A stretch of DNA of 64,000 bases from Macropodus opercularis (Eukaryota > Chordata > Actinopteri > Anabantiformes > Osphronemidae), in NCBI GenBank assembly GCA_030770545.1, contig CM061093.1:434001-498000 (forward strand). The letters run 5' to 3'. Below are positions 43,381 through 57,100 of this stretch, one piece after another. Below the pieces are notes generated by a model. The model had not been told where the DNA came from. It was given only the letters and a program-made list of their open reading frames with translations, and searched no databases. A program made the position numbers and the translations under genes. The first letter of the stretch is position 1. Each line of letters opens with the position of its first letter.

Positions 43381-46300
43381 CCGGAAAAAAAGAAATAACT
43401 TAGAAGAAAGCTAGAGAGAGATTAAACAAAAAAAAATACTAAGTCCCGATGGAGAAATCAGGAAAACAGAGAAGAAAAAGTAGCCTCCACACTTCTCTGC
43501 GTCTCACACGTCACGTGCAGAACACAGAACAGGCCATTCTAAGCGTTTTGGAACTGTTTCCAGCCTCAGTGATGCTCTAAGCTGTTGCATTCTAATGCAA
43601 GCAAAGCCAATGAAGTTTCTGTGCTAGATATGTTCCAAATACATCCCTGAAGCAGGAAAACACCTTTAAAATGCATTTAAAACACTTTGATTAAAGTAGT
43701 ATTCTTTTGGTCTGAAATGCACAGAACAGGCGATTCTAAGCGTTTTCGCACTGTTTCCAGCCTCAGTGATGCTTTAAGCTGCTAAATCTTAATGCAAGCA
43801 ATGCCAATGAAGTTTCTTTGCTAGATATGTTCCAAATACATCCCTGAAGCAGGAAAACACCTTTAAAATGCATTTAAATCACTTTGATTGAAGTAGTGTT
43901 CTTTTGGTCTGAAATGCACAGAACAGGCGATTCTAAGCGTTTTGGCACTGTTTCTAGCCTCAGTGATGCTCTAAGCTGTTGCATTCTAATGCAAGCAAAG
44001 CCAATGAAGTTTCTTTGCTAGATATGTTCCAAATACATCCCTGAAGCAGGAAAACACCTTTAAAATGCATTTAAATCACTTTGATTGAAGTAGTGTTCAT
44101 TTGGTCTGAAATGCACAGAACAGGCGAGTCTAAGCGTTTTGGCACTGTTTCCAGCCTCAGTGATGCTTTAAGCTGTTGCATCTTAATGCAAGCAATGTGA
44201 ATAAAGTTTCTGTGCTAGATATGATCCAAATACATCCCTGAAGCAGGCAAACACCTTTAAAATGTATTTAAATAACTTTGATTAAAGTAGTGTTCTTTTG
44301 GTCTGAAATGCACAGAACAGGCGAGTCTAAGCGTTTTGGCACTGTTTCCAGCCTCAGTGATGCTTTAAGCTGTTGCATCTTAATGCAAGCAATGTGAATA
44401 AAGTTTCTGTGCTAGATATGATCCAAATACATCCCTGAAGCAGGCAAACACCTTTAAAATGTATTTAAATAACTTTGATTAAAGTAGTGTTCTTTTGGTC
44501 TGAAATGCACAGAACAGGCGATTCTAAGCGTTTTGGCACTGTTTCCAGCCTCAGTGATGCTTTAAGCTGCTGCATCTTAATGCAGGCAATGGCAATGAAG
44601 TTTCTGTGCTAGATATGACCCAAATACATCCCTGAAGCAGACAAATACCTTTAAAATGTATTTAAATAACTTTGATTAAAGTAGTGTTCTTTTGGTCTGA
44701 AATGCACAGAACAGGCGATTCTAAGCGTTTTCGCACTGTTTCCAGCCTCAGTGATGCTTTAAGCTGTTGCATCCTAATGCAAGCAATGTGAATAAAGTTT
44801 CTGTGCTAGATATGATCCAAATACATCCCTGAAGCAGGAAAACACCTTTAAAATGCATTTAAAACACTTTGATTAAAGTAGTATTCTTTTGGTCTGAAAT
44901 GCACAGAACAGGCGATTCTAAGCGTTTTCGCACTGTTTCCAGCCTCAGTGATGCTTTAAGCTGCTAAATCTTAATGCACCAATGCCAATGAAGTTTCTGT
45001 GCCAGATATGATCCAAATACATCCCTGAAGCAGGCAAACACCTTTAAAATGTATTTTAATAACTTTGATTGAAGTAGTGTTGTTTTGGTCTTCAATGCAT
45101 AGAACAGGCGAGTCTAAGCGTTTTGGCACTGTTTCCAGCCTCAGTGATGCTATAAGCTGTTGGATTCTAATGCAAGCAAAGCCAATGAAGTTTCTGTGCT
45201 AGATATGATCCAAATACATCCCTGAAGCAGGCAAACACCTTTAAAATGCATTTAAATCACTTTGATTAAAGTAGTGTTCTTTTGGTCTGAAATGCACAGA
45301 ACAGGCGATTCTAAGCGTTTTGGCACTGTTTCCAGCCTCAGTGATGCTCTAAGCTGCTGCATCTTAATGCAGGCAATGGCAATGAAGTTTCTGTGCTAGA
45401 TATGATCCAAATACATCCCTGAAGCAGGCAAACACCTTTAAAATGCATTTAAATCACTTTGATTAAAGTAGTGTTCTTTTGGTCTGAAATGCACAGAACA
45501 GGCGATTCTAAGCGTTTTGGAACTGTTTCCAGCCTAAGTGATGCTCTAAGCTGTTGCATTCTAATGCAAGCAAAGCCAATGAAGTTTCTGTGCTAGATAT
45601 GATCCAAATACATCCCTGAAGCAGGCAAACACATTTAAAATGTATTTAAATAACTTTGATTAAAGTAGTGTTCTTTTGGTCTGAAATGCACAGAACAGGC
45701 GATTCTAAGCGTTTTCGCACTGTTTCCAGCCTCAGTGATGCTCTAAGCTTTTGCATTCTAATGCAAGCAAAGCCAATGAAGTTTCTGTGCTAGATATGTT
45801 CCAAATACATCCCTGAAGCAGGCAAACACCTTTAAAATGCATTTAAATAACTTTGATTAAAGTAGTGTTCTTTTGGTCTGAAATGCACAGAACAGGCGAT
45901 TCTAAGCGTTTTGGCACTGTTTCCAGCCTCAGTGATGCTCTAAGCTGTTGCATTCTAATAGAAGCAATGCCAATGAAGTTTCTGTGCTAGATATGACCCA
46001 AATACATCCCTGAAGCAGACAAACACCTTTAAAATGTACTTAAATAACTTTGATTAAAGTAGTGTTCTTTTGGTCTGAAATGCACAGAACAGGCGATTCT
46101 AAGCGTTTTGGCACTGTTTCCAGCCTCAGTGATGCTCTAAGCTGCTGCATCTTAATGCAGGCAATGGCAATGAAGTTTCTGTGCTAGATATGACCCAAAT
46201 ACATCCCTGAAGCAGACAAATACCTTTAAAATGTATTTAAATAACTTTGATTAAAGTAGTGTTCTTTTGGTCTGAAATTCACAGAACAGGCGATTCTAAG

Positions 46301-49300
46301 CGTTTTGGCACTGTTTCCAGCCTCAGTGATGCTCTAAGCTGTTGCATTCTAATGCAAGCAAAGCCAATGAAGTTTCTGTGCTAGATATGATCCAAATACA
46401 TCCCTGAAGCAGGCAAACACCTTTAAAATGCATTTAAATCACTTTGATTAAAGTAGTGTTCTTTTGGTCTGAAATGCACAGAACAGGCGATTCTAAGCGT
46501 TTTGGCACTGTTTCCAGCCTCAGTGATGCTCTAAGCTGTTGCATTCTAATGCAAGCAAAGCCAATGAAGTTTCTGTGCTAGATATGATCCAAATACATCC
46601 CTGAAGCAGGCAAACACATTTAAAATGTATTTAAATAACTTTGATTAAAGTAGTGTTCTTTTGGTCTGAAATGCACAGAACAGGCGATTCTAAGCGTTTT
46701 CGCACTGTTTCCAGCCTCAGTGATGCTCTAAGCTGTTGCATTCTAATAGAAGCAATGCCAATGAAGTTTCTGTGCTAGATATGACCCAAATACATCCCTG
46801 AAGCAGACAAACACCTTTAAAATGTACTTAAATAACTTTGATTAAAGTAGTGTTCTTTTGGTCTGAAATGCACAGAACAGGCGATTCTAAGCGTTTTGGC
46901 ACTGTTTCCAGCCTCAGTGATGCTCTAAGCTGTTGCATTCTAATGCAAGCAAAGCCAATGAAGTTTCTGTGCTAGATATGATCCAAATACATCCCTGAAG
47001 CAGGCAAACACATTTAAAATGTATTTAAATAACTTTGATTAAAGTAGTGTTCTTTTGGTCTGAAATGCACAGAACAGGCGATTCTAAGCGTTTTGGCACT
47101 GTTTCCAGCCTCAGTGATGCTTTAAGCTGCTGCATCTTAATGCAGGCAATGGCAATGAAGTTTCTGTGCTAGATATGACCCAAATACATCCCTGAAGCAG
47201 ACAAATACCTTTAAAATGTATTTAAATAACTTTGATTAAAGTAGTGTTCTTTTGGTCTGAAATGCACAGAACAGGCGATTCTAAGCGTTTTGGAACTGTT
47301 TCCAGCCTCAGTGATGCTCTAAGCTGTTGCATTCTAATGCAAGCAAAGCCAATGAAGTTTCTGTGCTAGATATGATCCAAATACATCCCTGAAGCAGGCA
47401 AACACCTTTAAAATGCATTTAAATCACTTTGATTAAAGTAGTGTTCTTTTGGTCTGAAATGCACAGAACAGGCGATTCTAAGCGTTTTGGCACTGTTTCC
47501 AGCCTCAGTGATGCTTTAAGCTGTTGCATCCTAATGCAAGCAATGTGAATAAAGTTTCTGTGCTAGATATGATCCAAATACATCCCTGAAGCAGGAAAAC
47601 ACCTTTAAAATGCATTTAAAACACTTTGATTAAAGTAGTATTCTTTTGGTCTGAAATGCACAGAACAGGCGATTCTAAGCGTTTTCGCACTGTTTCCAGC
47701 CTCAGTGATGCTTTAAGCTGCTAAATCTTAATGCACCAATGCCAATGAAGTTTCTGTGCCAGATATGATCCAAATACATCCCTGAAGCAGGCAAACACCT
47801 TTAAAATGTATTTTAATAACTTTGATTGAAGTAGTGTTGTTTTGGTCTTCAATGCATAGAACAGGCGAGTCTAAGCGTTTTGGCACTGTTTCCAGCCTCA
47901 GTGATGCTATAAGCTGTTGGATTCTAATGCAAGCAAAGCCAATGAAGTTTCTGTGCTAGATATGATCCAAATACATCCCTGAAGCAGGCAAACACCTTTA
48001 AAATGCATTTAAATCACTTTGATTAAAGTAGTGTTCTTTTGGTCTGAAATGCACAGAACAGGCGATTCTAAGCGTTTTGGCACTGTTTCCAGCCTCAGTG
48101 ATGCTCTAAGCTGTTGCATTCTAATGCAAGCAAAGCCAATGAAGTTTCTGTGCTAAATATGATCCAAATACATCCCTGAAGCAGGCAAACACCTTTAAAA
48201 TGCATTTAAATCACTTTGATTAAAGTAGTGTTCTTTTGGTCTGAAATGCACAGAACAGGCGATTCTAAGCGTTTTGGCACTGTTTCCAGCCTCAGTGATG
48301 CTTTAAGCTTCTGCATCTTAATGCAGGCAATGCCAATGAAGTTTCTTTGCTAGATATGTTCCAAATACATCCCTGAAGCAGGAAAACACCTTTAAAATGC
48401 ATTTAAATCACTTTGATTGAAGTAGTGTTCTTTTGGTCTGAAATGCACAGAACAGGCGATTCTAAGCGTTTTGGCACTGTTTCCTGCCTCAGTGATGCTC
48501 TAAGCTGTTGCATTCTAATGCAAGCAAAGCCAATGAAGTTTCTGTGCTAGATATGTTCCAAATACATCCCTGAAGCAGGCAAACACCTTTAAAATGCATT
48601 TAAATCACTTTGATTAAAGTAGTGTTCTTTTGGTCTGAAATGCACAGAACAGGCGATTCTAAGCGTTTTGGCACTGTTTCCAGCCTCAGTGATGCTTTAA
48701 GCTTCTGCATCTTAATGCAGGCAATGTGAATAAAGTTTCTGTGCTAGATATGATCGAAATACATCCCTGAAGCAGGCAAACACCTTTAAAATGTATTTAA
48801 ATAACTTTGATTAAAGTAGTGTTCTTTTGGTCTGAAATGCACAGAACAGGCGAGTCTAAGCGTTTTGGCACTGTTTCCAGCCTCAGTGATGCTTTAAGCT
48901 GTTGCATCTTAATGCAAGCAATGTGAATAAAGTTTCTGTGCTAGATATGATCGAAATACATCCCTGAAGCAGGCAAACACCTTTAAAATGTATTTAAATA
49001 ACTTTGATTAAAGTAGTGTTCTTTTGGTCTGAAATGCACAGAACAGGCGATTCTAAGCGTTTTGGCACTGTTTCCAGCCTCAGTGATGCTCTAAGCTGTT
49101 GCATTCTAATGCAAGCAAAGCCAATGAAGTTTCTGTGCTAGATATGACCCAAATACATCCCTGAAGCAGACAAATACCTTTAAAATGCATTTAAAACACT
49201 TTGATTAAAGTAGTGTTCTCTTGGTCTGAAATGCACAGAACAGGCATTTCTAATCGTTTTGGCACTGTTTCCAGCCTCAGTGATGCTTTAAGCTGTTGCA

Positions 49301-50261
49301 TCCTAATGCAAGCAATGTGAATAAAGTTTCTGTGCTAGATATGATCCAAATACATCCCTGAAGCAGAAAAACACCTTTAAAATGCATTTAAAACACTTTG
49401 ATTAAAGTAGTATTCTTTTGGTCTGAAATGCACAGAACAGGCGATTCTAAGCGTTTTCGCACTGTTTCCAGCCTCAGTGATGCTTTAAGCTGCTAAATCT
49501 TAATGCACCAATGCCAATGAAGTTTCTGTGCCAGATATGATCCAAATACATCCCTGAAGCAGACAAATACCTTTAAAATGCATTTAAATCACTTTCATTG
49601 AAGTAGTGTTCTTTTGGTCTGAAATGCACAGAACAGGCGATTCTAAGCGTTTTGGCACTGTTTCCAGCCTCAGTGATGCTCTAAGCTGTTGCATTCTAAT
49701 GCAAGCAAAGCCAATGAAGTTTCTGTGCTAAATATGATCCAAATACATCCCTGAAGCAGGCAAACACCTTTAAAATGCATTTAAATCACTTTGATTAAAG
49801 TAGTGTTCTTTTGGTCTGAAATGCACAGAACAGGCGATTCTAAGCGTTTTGGCACTGTTTCCAGCCTCAGTGATGCTTTAAGCTGCTGCATCTTAATGCA
49901 GGCAATGGCAATGAAGTTTTTGTTCTAGATATGTTCCAAATACATCCCTGAAGCAGGCAAACACCTTTAAAATGCATTTAAATAACTTTGATTAAAGTAG
50001 TGTTCTTTTGGTCTGAAATGCACAGAACAGGCGATTCTAAGCGTTTTCGCACTGTTTCCAGCCTCAGTGATGCTCTAAGCTGTTGCATTCTAATGGAAGC
50101 AATGCCAATGAAGTTTCTGTGCTAGATATGACCCAAATACATCCCTGAAGCAGACAAACACATTTAAAATGTATTTAAATAACTTTGATTAAAGTAGTGT
50201 TTTTTTGGTCTGAAATGCACAGAACAGGCGATTCTAAGCGTTTTGGCACTGTTTCCAGCCT

Positions 50262-53022
50262 CAGTGATGCTCTAAGCTGTTGCATTCTAATGCAAGCAAA
50301 GCCAATGAAGTTTCTGTGCTAGATATGATCCAAATACATCCCTGAAGCAGGCAAACACCTTTAAAATGCATTTAAATCACTTTGATTAAAGTAGTGTTCT
50401 TTTGGTCTGAAATGCACAGAACAGGCGATTCTAAGCGTTTTGGCACTGTTTCCAGCCTCAGTGATGCTCTAAGCTGTTGCATTCTAATGCAAGCAAAGCC
50501 AATGAAGTTTCTGTGCTAGATATGACCCAAATACATCCCTGAAGCAGACAAATACCTTTAAAATGTATTTAAATAACTTTGATTAAAGTAGTGTTCTTTT
50601 GGTCTGAAATGCACAGAACAGGCGATTCTAAGCGTTTTGGCACTGTTTCCAGCCTCAGTGATGCTTTAAGCTGTTGCATCTTAATGCAAGCAATGGCAAT
50701 GAAGTTTCTGTGCTAGATATGACCCAAATACATCCCTGAAGCAGACAAATACCTTTAAAATGCATTTAAAACACTTTGATTAAAGTAGTGTTCTCTTGGT
50801 CTGAAATGCACAGAACAGGCATTTCAAAGCGTTTTGGCACTGTTTCCAGCCTCAGTGATGCTTTAAGCTGTTGCATCCTAATGCAAGCAATGTGAATAAA
50901 GTTTCTGTGCTAGATATGATCCAAATACATCCCTGAAGCAGACAAATACCTTTAAAATGTATTTAAATAACTTTGATTAAAGTAGTGTTCTTTTGGTCTG
51001 AAATGCACAGAACAGGCGATTCTAAGCGTTTTGGCACTGTTTCCAGCCTCAGTGATGCTTTAAGCTGCTAAATCTTAATGCACCAATGCCAATGAAGTTT
51101 CTGTGCCAGATATGATCCAAATACATCCCTGAAGCAGGCAAACACCTTTAAAATGTATTTTAATAACTTTGATTGAAGTAGTGTTGTTTTGGTCTTCAAT
51201 GCATAGAACAGGCGAGTCTAAGCGTTTTGGCACTGTTTCCAGCCTCAGTGATGCTATAAGCTGTTGGATTCTAATGCAAGCATTGCCAATGAAGTTTCTG
51301 TGCCAGATATGATCCAAATACATCCCTTGAGCAGGCAAACACCTTTAAAATGCATTTAAATCACTTTCATTGAAGTAGTGTTCTTTTGGTCTGAAATGCA
51401 CAGAACAGGCGATTCTAAGCGTTTTGGAACTGTTTCCAGCCTCAGTGATGCTCTAAGCTGTTGCATTCTAATGCAAGCAAAGCCAATGAAGTTTCTGTGC
51501 TAGATATGACCCAAATACATCCCTGAAGCAGACAAATACCTTTAAAATGTATTTAAATAACTTTGATTAAAGTAGTGTTCTTTTGGTCTGAAATGCACAG
51601 AACAGGCGATTCTAAGCGTTTTGGCACTGTTTCCAGCCTCAGTGATGCTCTAAGCTGTTGCATTCTAATGCAAGCAAAGCCAATGAAGTTTCTGTGCTAA
51701 ATATGACCCAAATACATCCCTGAAGCAGGCAAACACCTTTAAAATGCATTTAAATCACTTTGATTAAAGTAGTGTTCTTTTAGTCTGAAATGCACAGAAC
51801 AGGCGATTCTAAGCGTTTTGGCACTGTTTCCAGCCTCAGTGATGCTTTAAGCTGCTGCATCTTAATGCAGGCAACGGCAATGAAGTTTTTGTTCTAGATA
51901 TGTTCCAAATACATCCCTGAAGCAGGCAAACACCTTTAAAATGCATTTAAATCACTTTGACTAAAGTAGTGTTCTTTTGGTCTGAAATGCACAGAACAGG
52001 CGATTCTAAGCGTTTTGGCACTGTTTCCAGCCTCAGTGATGCTTTAAGCTTCTGCATCTTAATGCAGGCAATGCCAATGAAGTTTCTTTGCTAGATATGT
52101 TCCAAATACATCCCTGAAGCAGGAAAACACCTTTAAAATGCATTTAAATCACTTTGATTGAAGTAGTGTTCTTTTGGTCTGAAATGCACAGAACAGGCGA
52201 TTCTAAGCGTTTTGGCACTGTTTCCAGCCTCAGTGATGCTCTAAGCTGTTGCATTCTAATGCAAGCAAAGCCAATGAAGTTTCTGTGCTAGATATGTTCC
52301 AAATACATCCCTGAAGCAGGCAAACACCTTTAAAATGCATTTAAATCACTTTGATTGAAGTAGTGTTCATTTGGTCTGAAATGCACAGAACAGGCGAGTC
52401 TAAGCGTTTTGGCACTGTTTCCAGCCTCAGTGATGCTTTAAGCTTCTGCATCTTAATGCAGGCAATGCCAATGAAGTTTCTTTGCTAGATATGTTCCAAA
52501 TACATCCCTGAAGCAGGAAAACACCTTTAAAATGCATTTAAATCACTTTGATTGAAGTAGTGTTCATTTGGTCTGAAATGCACAGAACAGGCGAGTCTAA
52601 GCGTTTTGGCACTGTTTCCAGCCTCAGTGATGCTTTAAGCTGTTGCATCTTAATGCAAGCAATGTGAATAAAGTTTCTGTGCTAGATATGATCGAAATAC
52701 ATCCCTGAAGCAGGCAAACACCTTTAAAATGTATTTAAATAACTTTGATTAAAGTAGTGTTCTTTTGGTCTGAAATGCACAGAACAGGCGATTCTAAGCG
52801 TTTTGGCACTGTTTCCAGCCTCAGTGATGCTTTAAGCTGCTAAATCTTAATGCACCAATGCCAATGAAGTTTCTGTGCCAGATATGATCCAAATACATCC
52901 CTGAAGCAGACAAATACCTTTAAAATGCATTTAAATCACTTTCATTGAAGTAGTGTTCTTTTGGTCTGAAATGCACAGAACAGGCGATTCTAAGCGTTTT
53001 GGCACTGTTTCCAGCCTCAGTG
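50262..53022. repeat. 14-unit higher-order block, repeated at 55381-58141
   Basis: The two stretches match at a constant offset of 5119 bp. Shared marks include 'gctaaatatgaccc' at 51696/56815, 'ttttagtctg', 'gcaacggcaatg' at 51873/56992, and 'tgcaccaatg' at 52851/57970. The match fades at about 53022/58141. Confidence 0.8.
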
Positions 53023-54175
53023 ATGCTCTAAGCTGTTGCATTCTAATGGAAGCAATGCCAATGAAGTTTCTGTGCTAGATATGACCCAAATACATCCCTG
53101 AAGCAGACAAACACATTTAAAATGTATTTAAATAACTTTGATTAAAGTAGTGTTCTTTTGGTCTGAAATGCACAGAACAGGCGATTCTAAGCGTTTTGGC
53201 ACTGTTTCCAGCCTCAGTGATGCTCTAAGCTGTTGCATTCTAATGCAAGCAAAGCCAATGAAGTTTCTGTGCTAAATATGACCCAAATACATCCCTGAAG
53301 CAGGCAAACACCTTTAAAATGCATTTAAATCACTTTGATTAAAGTAGTGTTCTTTTAGTCTGAAATGCACAGAACAGGCGATTCTAAGCGTTTTGGCACT
53401 GTTTCCAGCCTCAGTGATGCTTTAAGCTGCTGCATCTTAATGCAGGCAACGGCAATGAAGTTTTTGTTCTAGATATGTTCCAAATACATCGCTGAAGCAG
53501 GCAAACACCTTTAAAATGCATTTAAATCACTTTGATTAAAGTAGTGTTCTTTTGGTCTGAAATGCACAGAACAGGCGATTCTAAGCGTTTTGGCACTGTT
53601 TCCAGCCTCAGTGATGCTTTAAGCTTCTGCATCTTAATGCAGGCAATGCCAATGAAGTTTCTTTGCTAGATATGTTCCAAATACATCCCTGAAGCAGGAA
53701 AACACCTTTAAAATGCATTTAAATCACTTTGATTGAAGTAGTGTTCTTTTGGTCTGAAATGCACAGAACAGGCGATTCTAAGCGTTTTGGCACTGTTTCC
53801 AGCCTCAGTGATGCTCTAAGCTGTTGCATTCTAATGCAAGCAAAGCCAATGAAGTTTCTGTGCTAGATATGTTCCAAATACATCCCTGAAGCAGGCAAAC
53901 ACCTTTAAAATGCATTTAAATCACTTTGATTGAAGTAGTGTTCATTTGGTCTGAAATGCACAGAACAGGCGAGTCTAAGCGTTTTGGCACTGTTTCCAGC
54001 CTCAGTGATGCTTTAAGCTTCTGCATCTTAATGCAGGCAATGCCAATGAAGTTTCTTTGCTAGATATGTTCCAAATACATCCCTGAAGCAGGAAAACACC
54101 TTTAAAATGCATTTAAATCACTTTGATTGAAGTAGTGTTCATTTGGTCTGAAATGCACAGAACAGGCGAGTCTAA
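51545..54175. repeat. 8-unit higher-order repeat, period 1575 bp
   Basis: 51545-52600 repeats at about 53120-54175 with an offset of 1575 bp (8 x 197 minus 1; one unit is of the one-base-shorter kind). Marks: 'gctaaatatg' at 51696/53271 and 'tagtctgaaa' at 51781/53356. The second copy then skips one unit relative to the first. Confidence 0.75.
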
Positions 54176-57100
54176 GCGTTTTGGCACTGTTTCCAGCCTC
54201 AGTGATGCTTTAAGCTGCTAAATCTTAATGCACCAATGCCAATGAAGTTTCTGTGCCAGATATGATCCAAATACATCCCTGAAGCAGACAAATACCTTTA
54301 AAATGCATTTAAATCACTTTCATTGAAGTAGTGTTCTTTTGGTCTGAAATGCACAGAACAGGCGATTCTAAGCGTTTTGGCACTGTTTCCAGCCTCAGTG
54401 ATGCTCTAAGCTGTTGCATTCTAATGGAAGCAATGCCAATGAAGTTTCTGTGCTAGATATGACCCAAATACATCCCTGAAGCAGACAAACACATTTAAAA
54501 TGTATTTAAATAACTTTGATTAAAGTAGTGTTCTTTTGGTCTGAAATGCACAGAACAGGCGATTCTAAGCGTTTTGGCACTGTTTCCAGCCTCAGTGATG
54601 CTCTAAGCTGTTGCATTCTAATGCAAGCAAAGCCAATGAAGTTTCTGTGCTAGATATGATCCAAATACATCCCTGAAGCAGGCAAACACCTTTAAAATGC
54701 ATTTAAATCACTTTGATTAAAGTAGTGTTCTTTTGGTCTGAAATGCACAGAACAGGCGATTCTAAGCGTTTTGGCACTGTTTCCAGCCTCAGTGATGCTC
54801 TAAGCTGTTGCATTCTAATGCAAGCAAAGCCAATGAAGTTTCTGTGCTAGATATGACCCAAATACATCCCTGAAGCAGACAAATACCTTTAAAATGTATT
54901 TAAATAACTTTGATTAAAGTAGTGTTCTTTTGGTCTGAAATGCACAGAACAGGCGATTCTAAGCGTTTTCGCACTGTTTCCAGCCTCAGTGATGCTCTAA
55001 GCTGTTGCATTCTAATGGAAGCAATGCCAATGAAGTTTCTGTGCTAGATATGACCCAAATACATCCCTGAAGCAGACAAACACATTTAAAATGTATTTAA
55101 ATAACTTTGATTAAAGTAGTGTTTTTTTGGTCTGAAATGCACAGAACAGGCGATTCTAAGCGTTTTGGCACTGTTTCCAGCCTCAGTGATGCTCTAAGCT
55201 GTTGCATTCTAATGGAAGCAATGCCAATGAAGTTTCTGTGCTAGATATGACCCAAATACATCCCTGAAGCAGACAAACACATTTAAAATGTATTTAAATA
55301 ACTTTGATTAAAGTAGTGTTCTTTTGGTCTGAAATGCACAGAACAGGCGATTCTAAGCGTTTTGGCACTGTTTCCAGCCTCAGTGATGCTCTAAGCTGTT
55401 GCATTCTAATGCAAGCAAAGCCAATGAAGTTTCTGTGCTAGATATGATCCAAATACATCCCTGAAGCAGGCAAACACCTTTAAAATGCATTTAAATCACT
55501 TTGATTAAAGTAGTGTTCTTTTGGTCTGAAATGCACAGAACAGGCGATTCTAAGCGTTTTGGCACTGTTTCCAGCCTCAGTGATGCTCTAAGCTGTTGCA
55601 TTCTAATGCAAGCAAAGCCAATGAAGTTTCTGTGCTAGATATGACCCAAATACATCCCTGAAGCAGACAAATACCTTTAAAATGTATTTAAATAACTTTG
55701 ATTAAAGTAGTGTTCTTTTGGTCTGAAATGCACAGAACAGGCGATTCTAAGCGTTTTGGCACTGTTTCCAGCCTCAGTGATGCTTTAAGCTGTTGCATCT
55801 TAATGCAAGCAATGGCAATGAAGTTTCTGTGCTAGATATGACCCAAATACATCCCTGAAGCAGACAAATACCTTTAAAATGCATTTAAAACACTTTGATT
55901 AAAGTAGTGTTCTCTTGGTCTGAAATGCACAGAACAGGCATTTCAAAGCGTTTTGGCACTGTTTCCAGCCTCAGTGATGCTTTAAGCTGTTGCATCCTAA
56001 TGCAAGCAATGTGAATAAAGTTTCTGTGCTAGATATGACCCAAATACATCCCTGAAGCAGACAAATACCTTTAAAATGTATTTAAATAACTTTGATTAAA
56101 GTAGTGTTCTTTTGGTCTGAAATGCACAGAACAGGCGATTCTAAGCGTTTTGGCACTGTTTCCAGCCTCAGTGATGCTTTAAGCTGCTAAATCTTAATGC
56201 ACCAATGCCAATGAAGTTTCTGTGCCAGATATGATCCAAATACATCCCTGAAGCAGGCAAACACCTTTAAAATGTATTTTAATAACTTTGATTGAAGTAG
56301 TGTTGTTTTGGTCTTCAATGCATAGAACAGGCGAGTCTAAGCGTTTTGGCACTGTTTCCAGCCTCAGTGATGCTATAAGCTGTTGGATTCTAATGCAAGC
56401 ATTGCCAATGAAGTTTCTGTGCCAGATATGATCCAAATACATCCCTTGAGCAGGCAAACACCTTTAAAATGCATTTAAATCACTTTCATTGAAGTAGTGT
56501 TCTTTTGGTCTGAAATGCACAGAACCGGCGATTCTAAGCATTTTGGAACTGTTTCCAGCCTCAGTGATGCTCTAAGCTGTTGCATTCTAATGCAAGCAAA
56601 GCCAATGAAGTTTCTGTGCTAGATATGACCCAAATACATCCCTGAAGCAGACAAATACCTTTAAAATGTATTTAAATAACTTTGATTAAAGTAGTGTTCT
56701 TTTGGTCTGAAATGCACAGAACAGGCGATTCTAAGCGTTTTGGCACTGTTTCCAGCCTCAGTGATGCTCTAAGCTGTTGCATTCTAATGCAAGCAAAGCC
56801 AATGAAGTTTCTGTGCTAAATATGACCCAAATACATCCCTGAAGCAGGCAAACACCTTTAAAATGCATTTAAATCACTTTGATTAAAGTAGTGTTCTTTT
56901 AGTCTGAAATGCACAGAACAGGCGATTCTAAGCGTTTTGGCACTGTTTCCAGCCTCAGTGATGCTTTAAGCTGCTGCATCTTAATGCAGGCAACGGCAAT
57001 GAAGTTTTTGTTCTAGATATGTTCCAAATACATCCCTGAAGCAGGCAAACACCTTTAAAATGCATTTAAATCACTTTGATTAAAGTAGTGTTCTTTTGGT

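Larger units (their letters stand above)
38158..43523 (-). mobile_element. LINE copy 4: full length, diverged lineage, both ORFs open
   Basis: A minus-strand non-LTR retrotransposon of about 5.4 kb. The A-tail (27 T, 38158-38184) starts at a different place in the unit from the other copies, after 'cttctgcatc', where intact units read 'catcttaatgc'. The 5' end nevertheless joins satellite at the same 'cagaacaggcc' position as the others. The ORFs are clearly diverged from copy 3, so this is a separate lineage. An uninterrupted version of the left flank lies at 52060, inside a duplicate of the left-hand array. The flanks differ, so no ordinary short target-site duplication is present. Confidence 0.92.
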
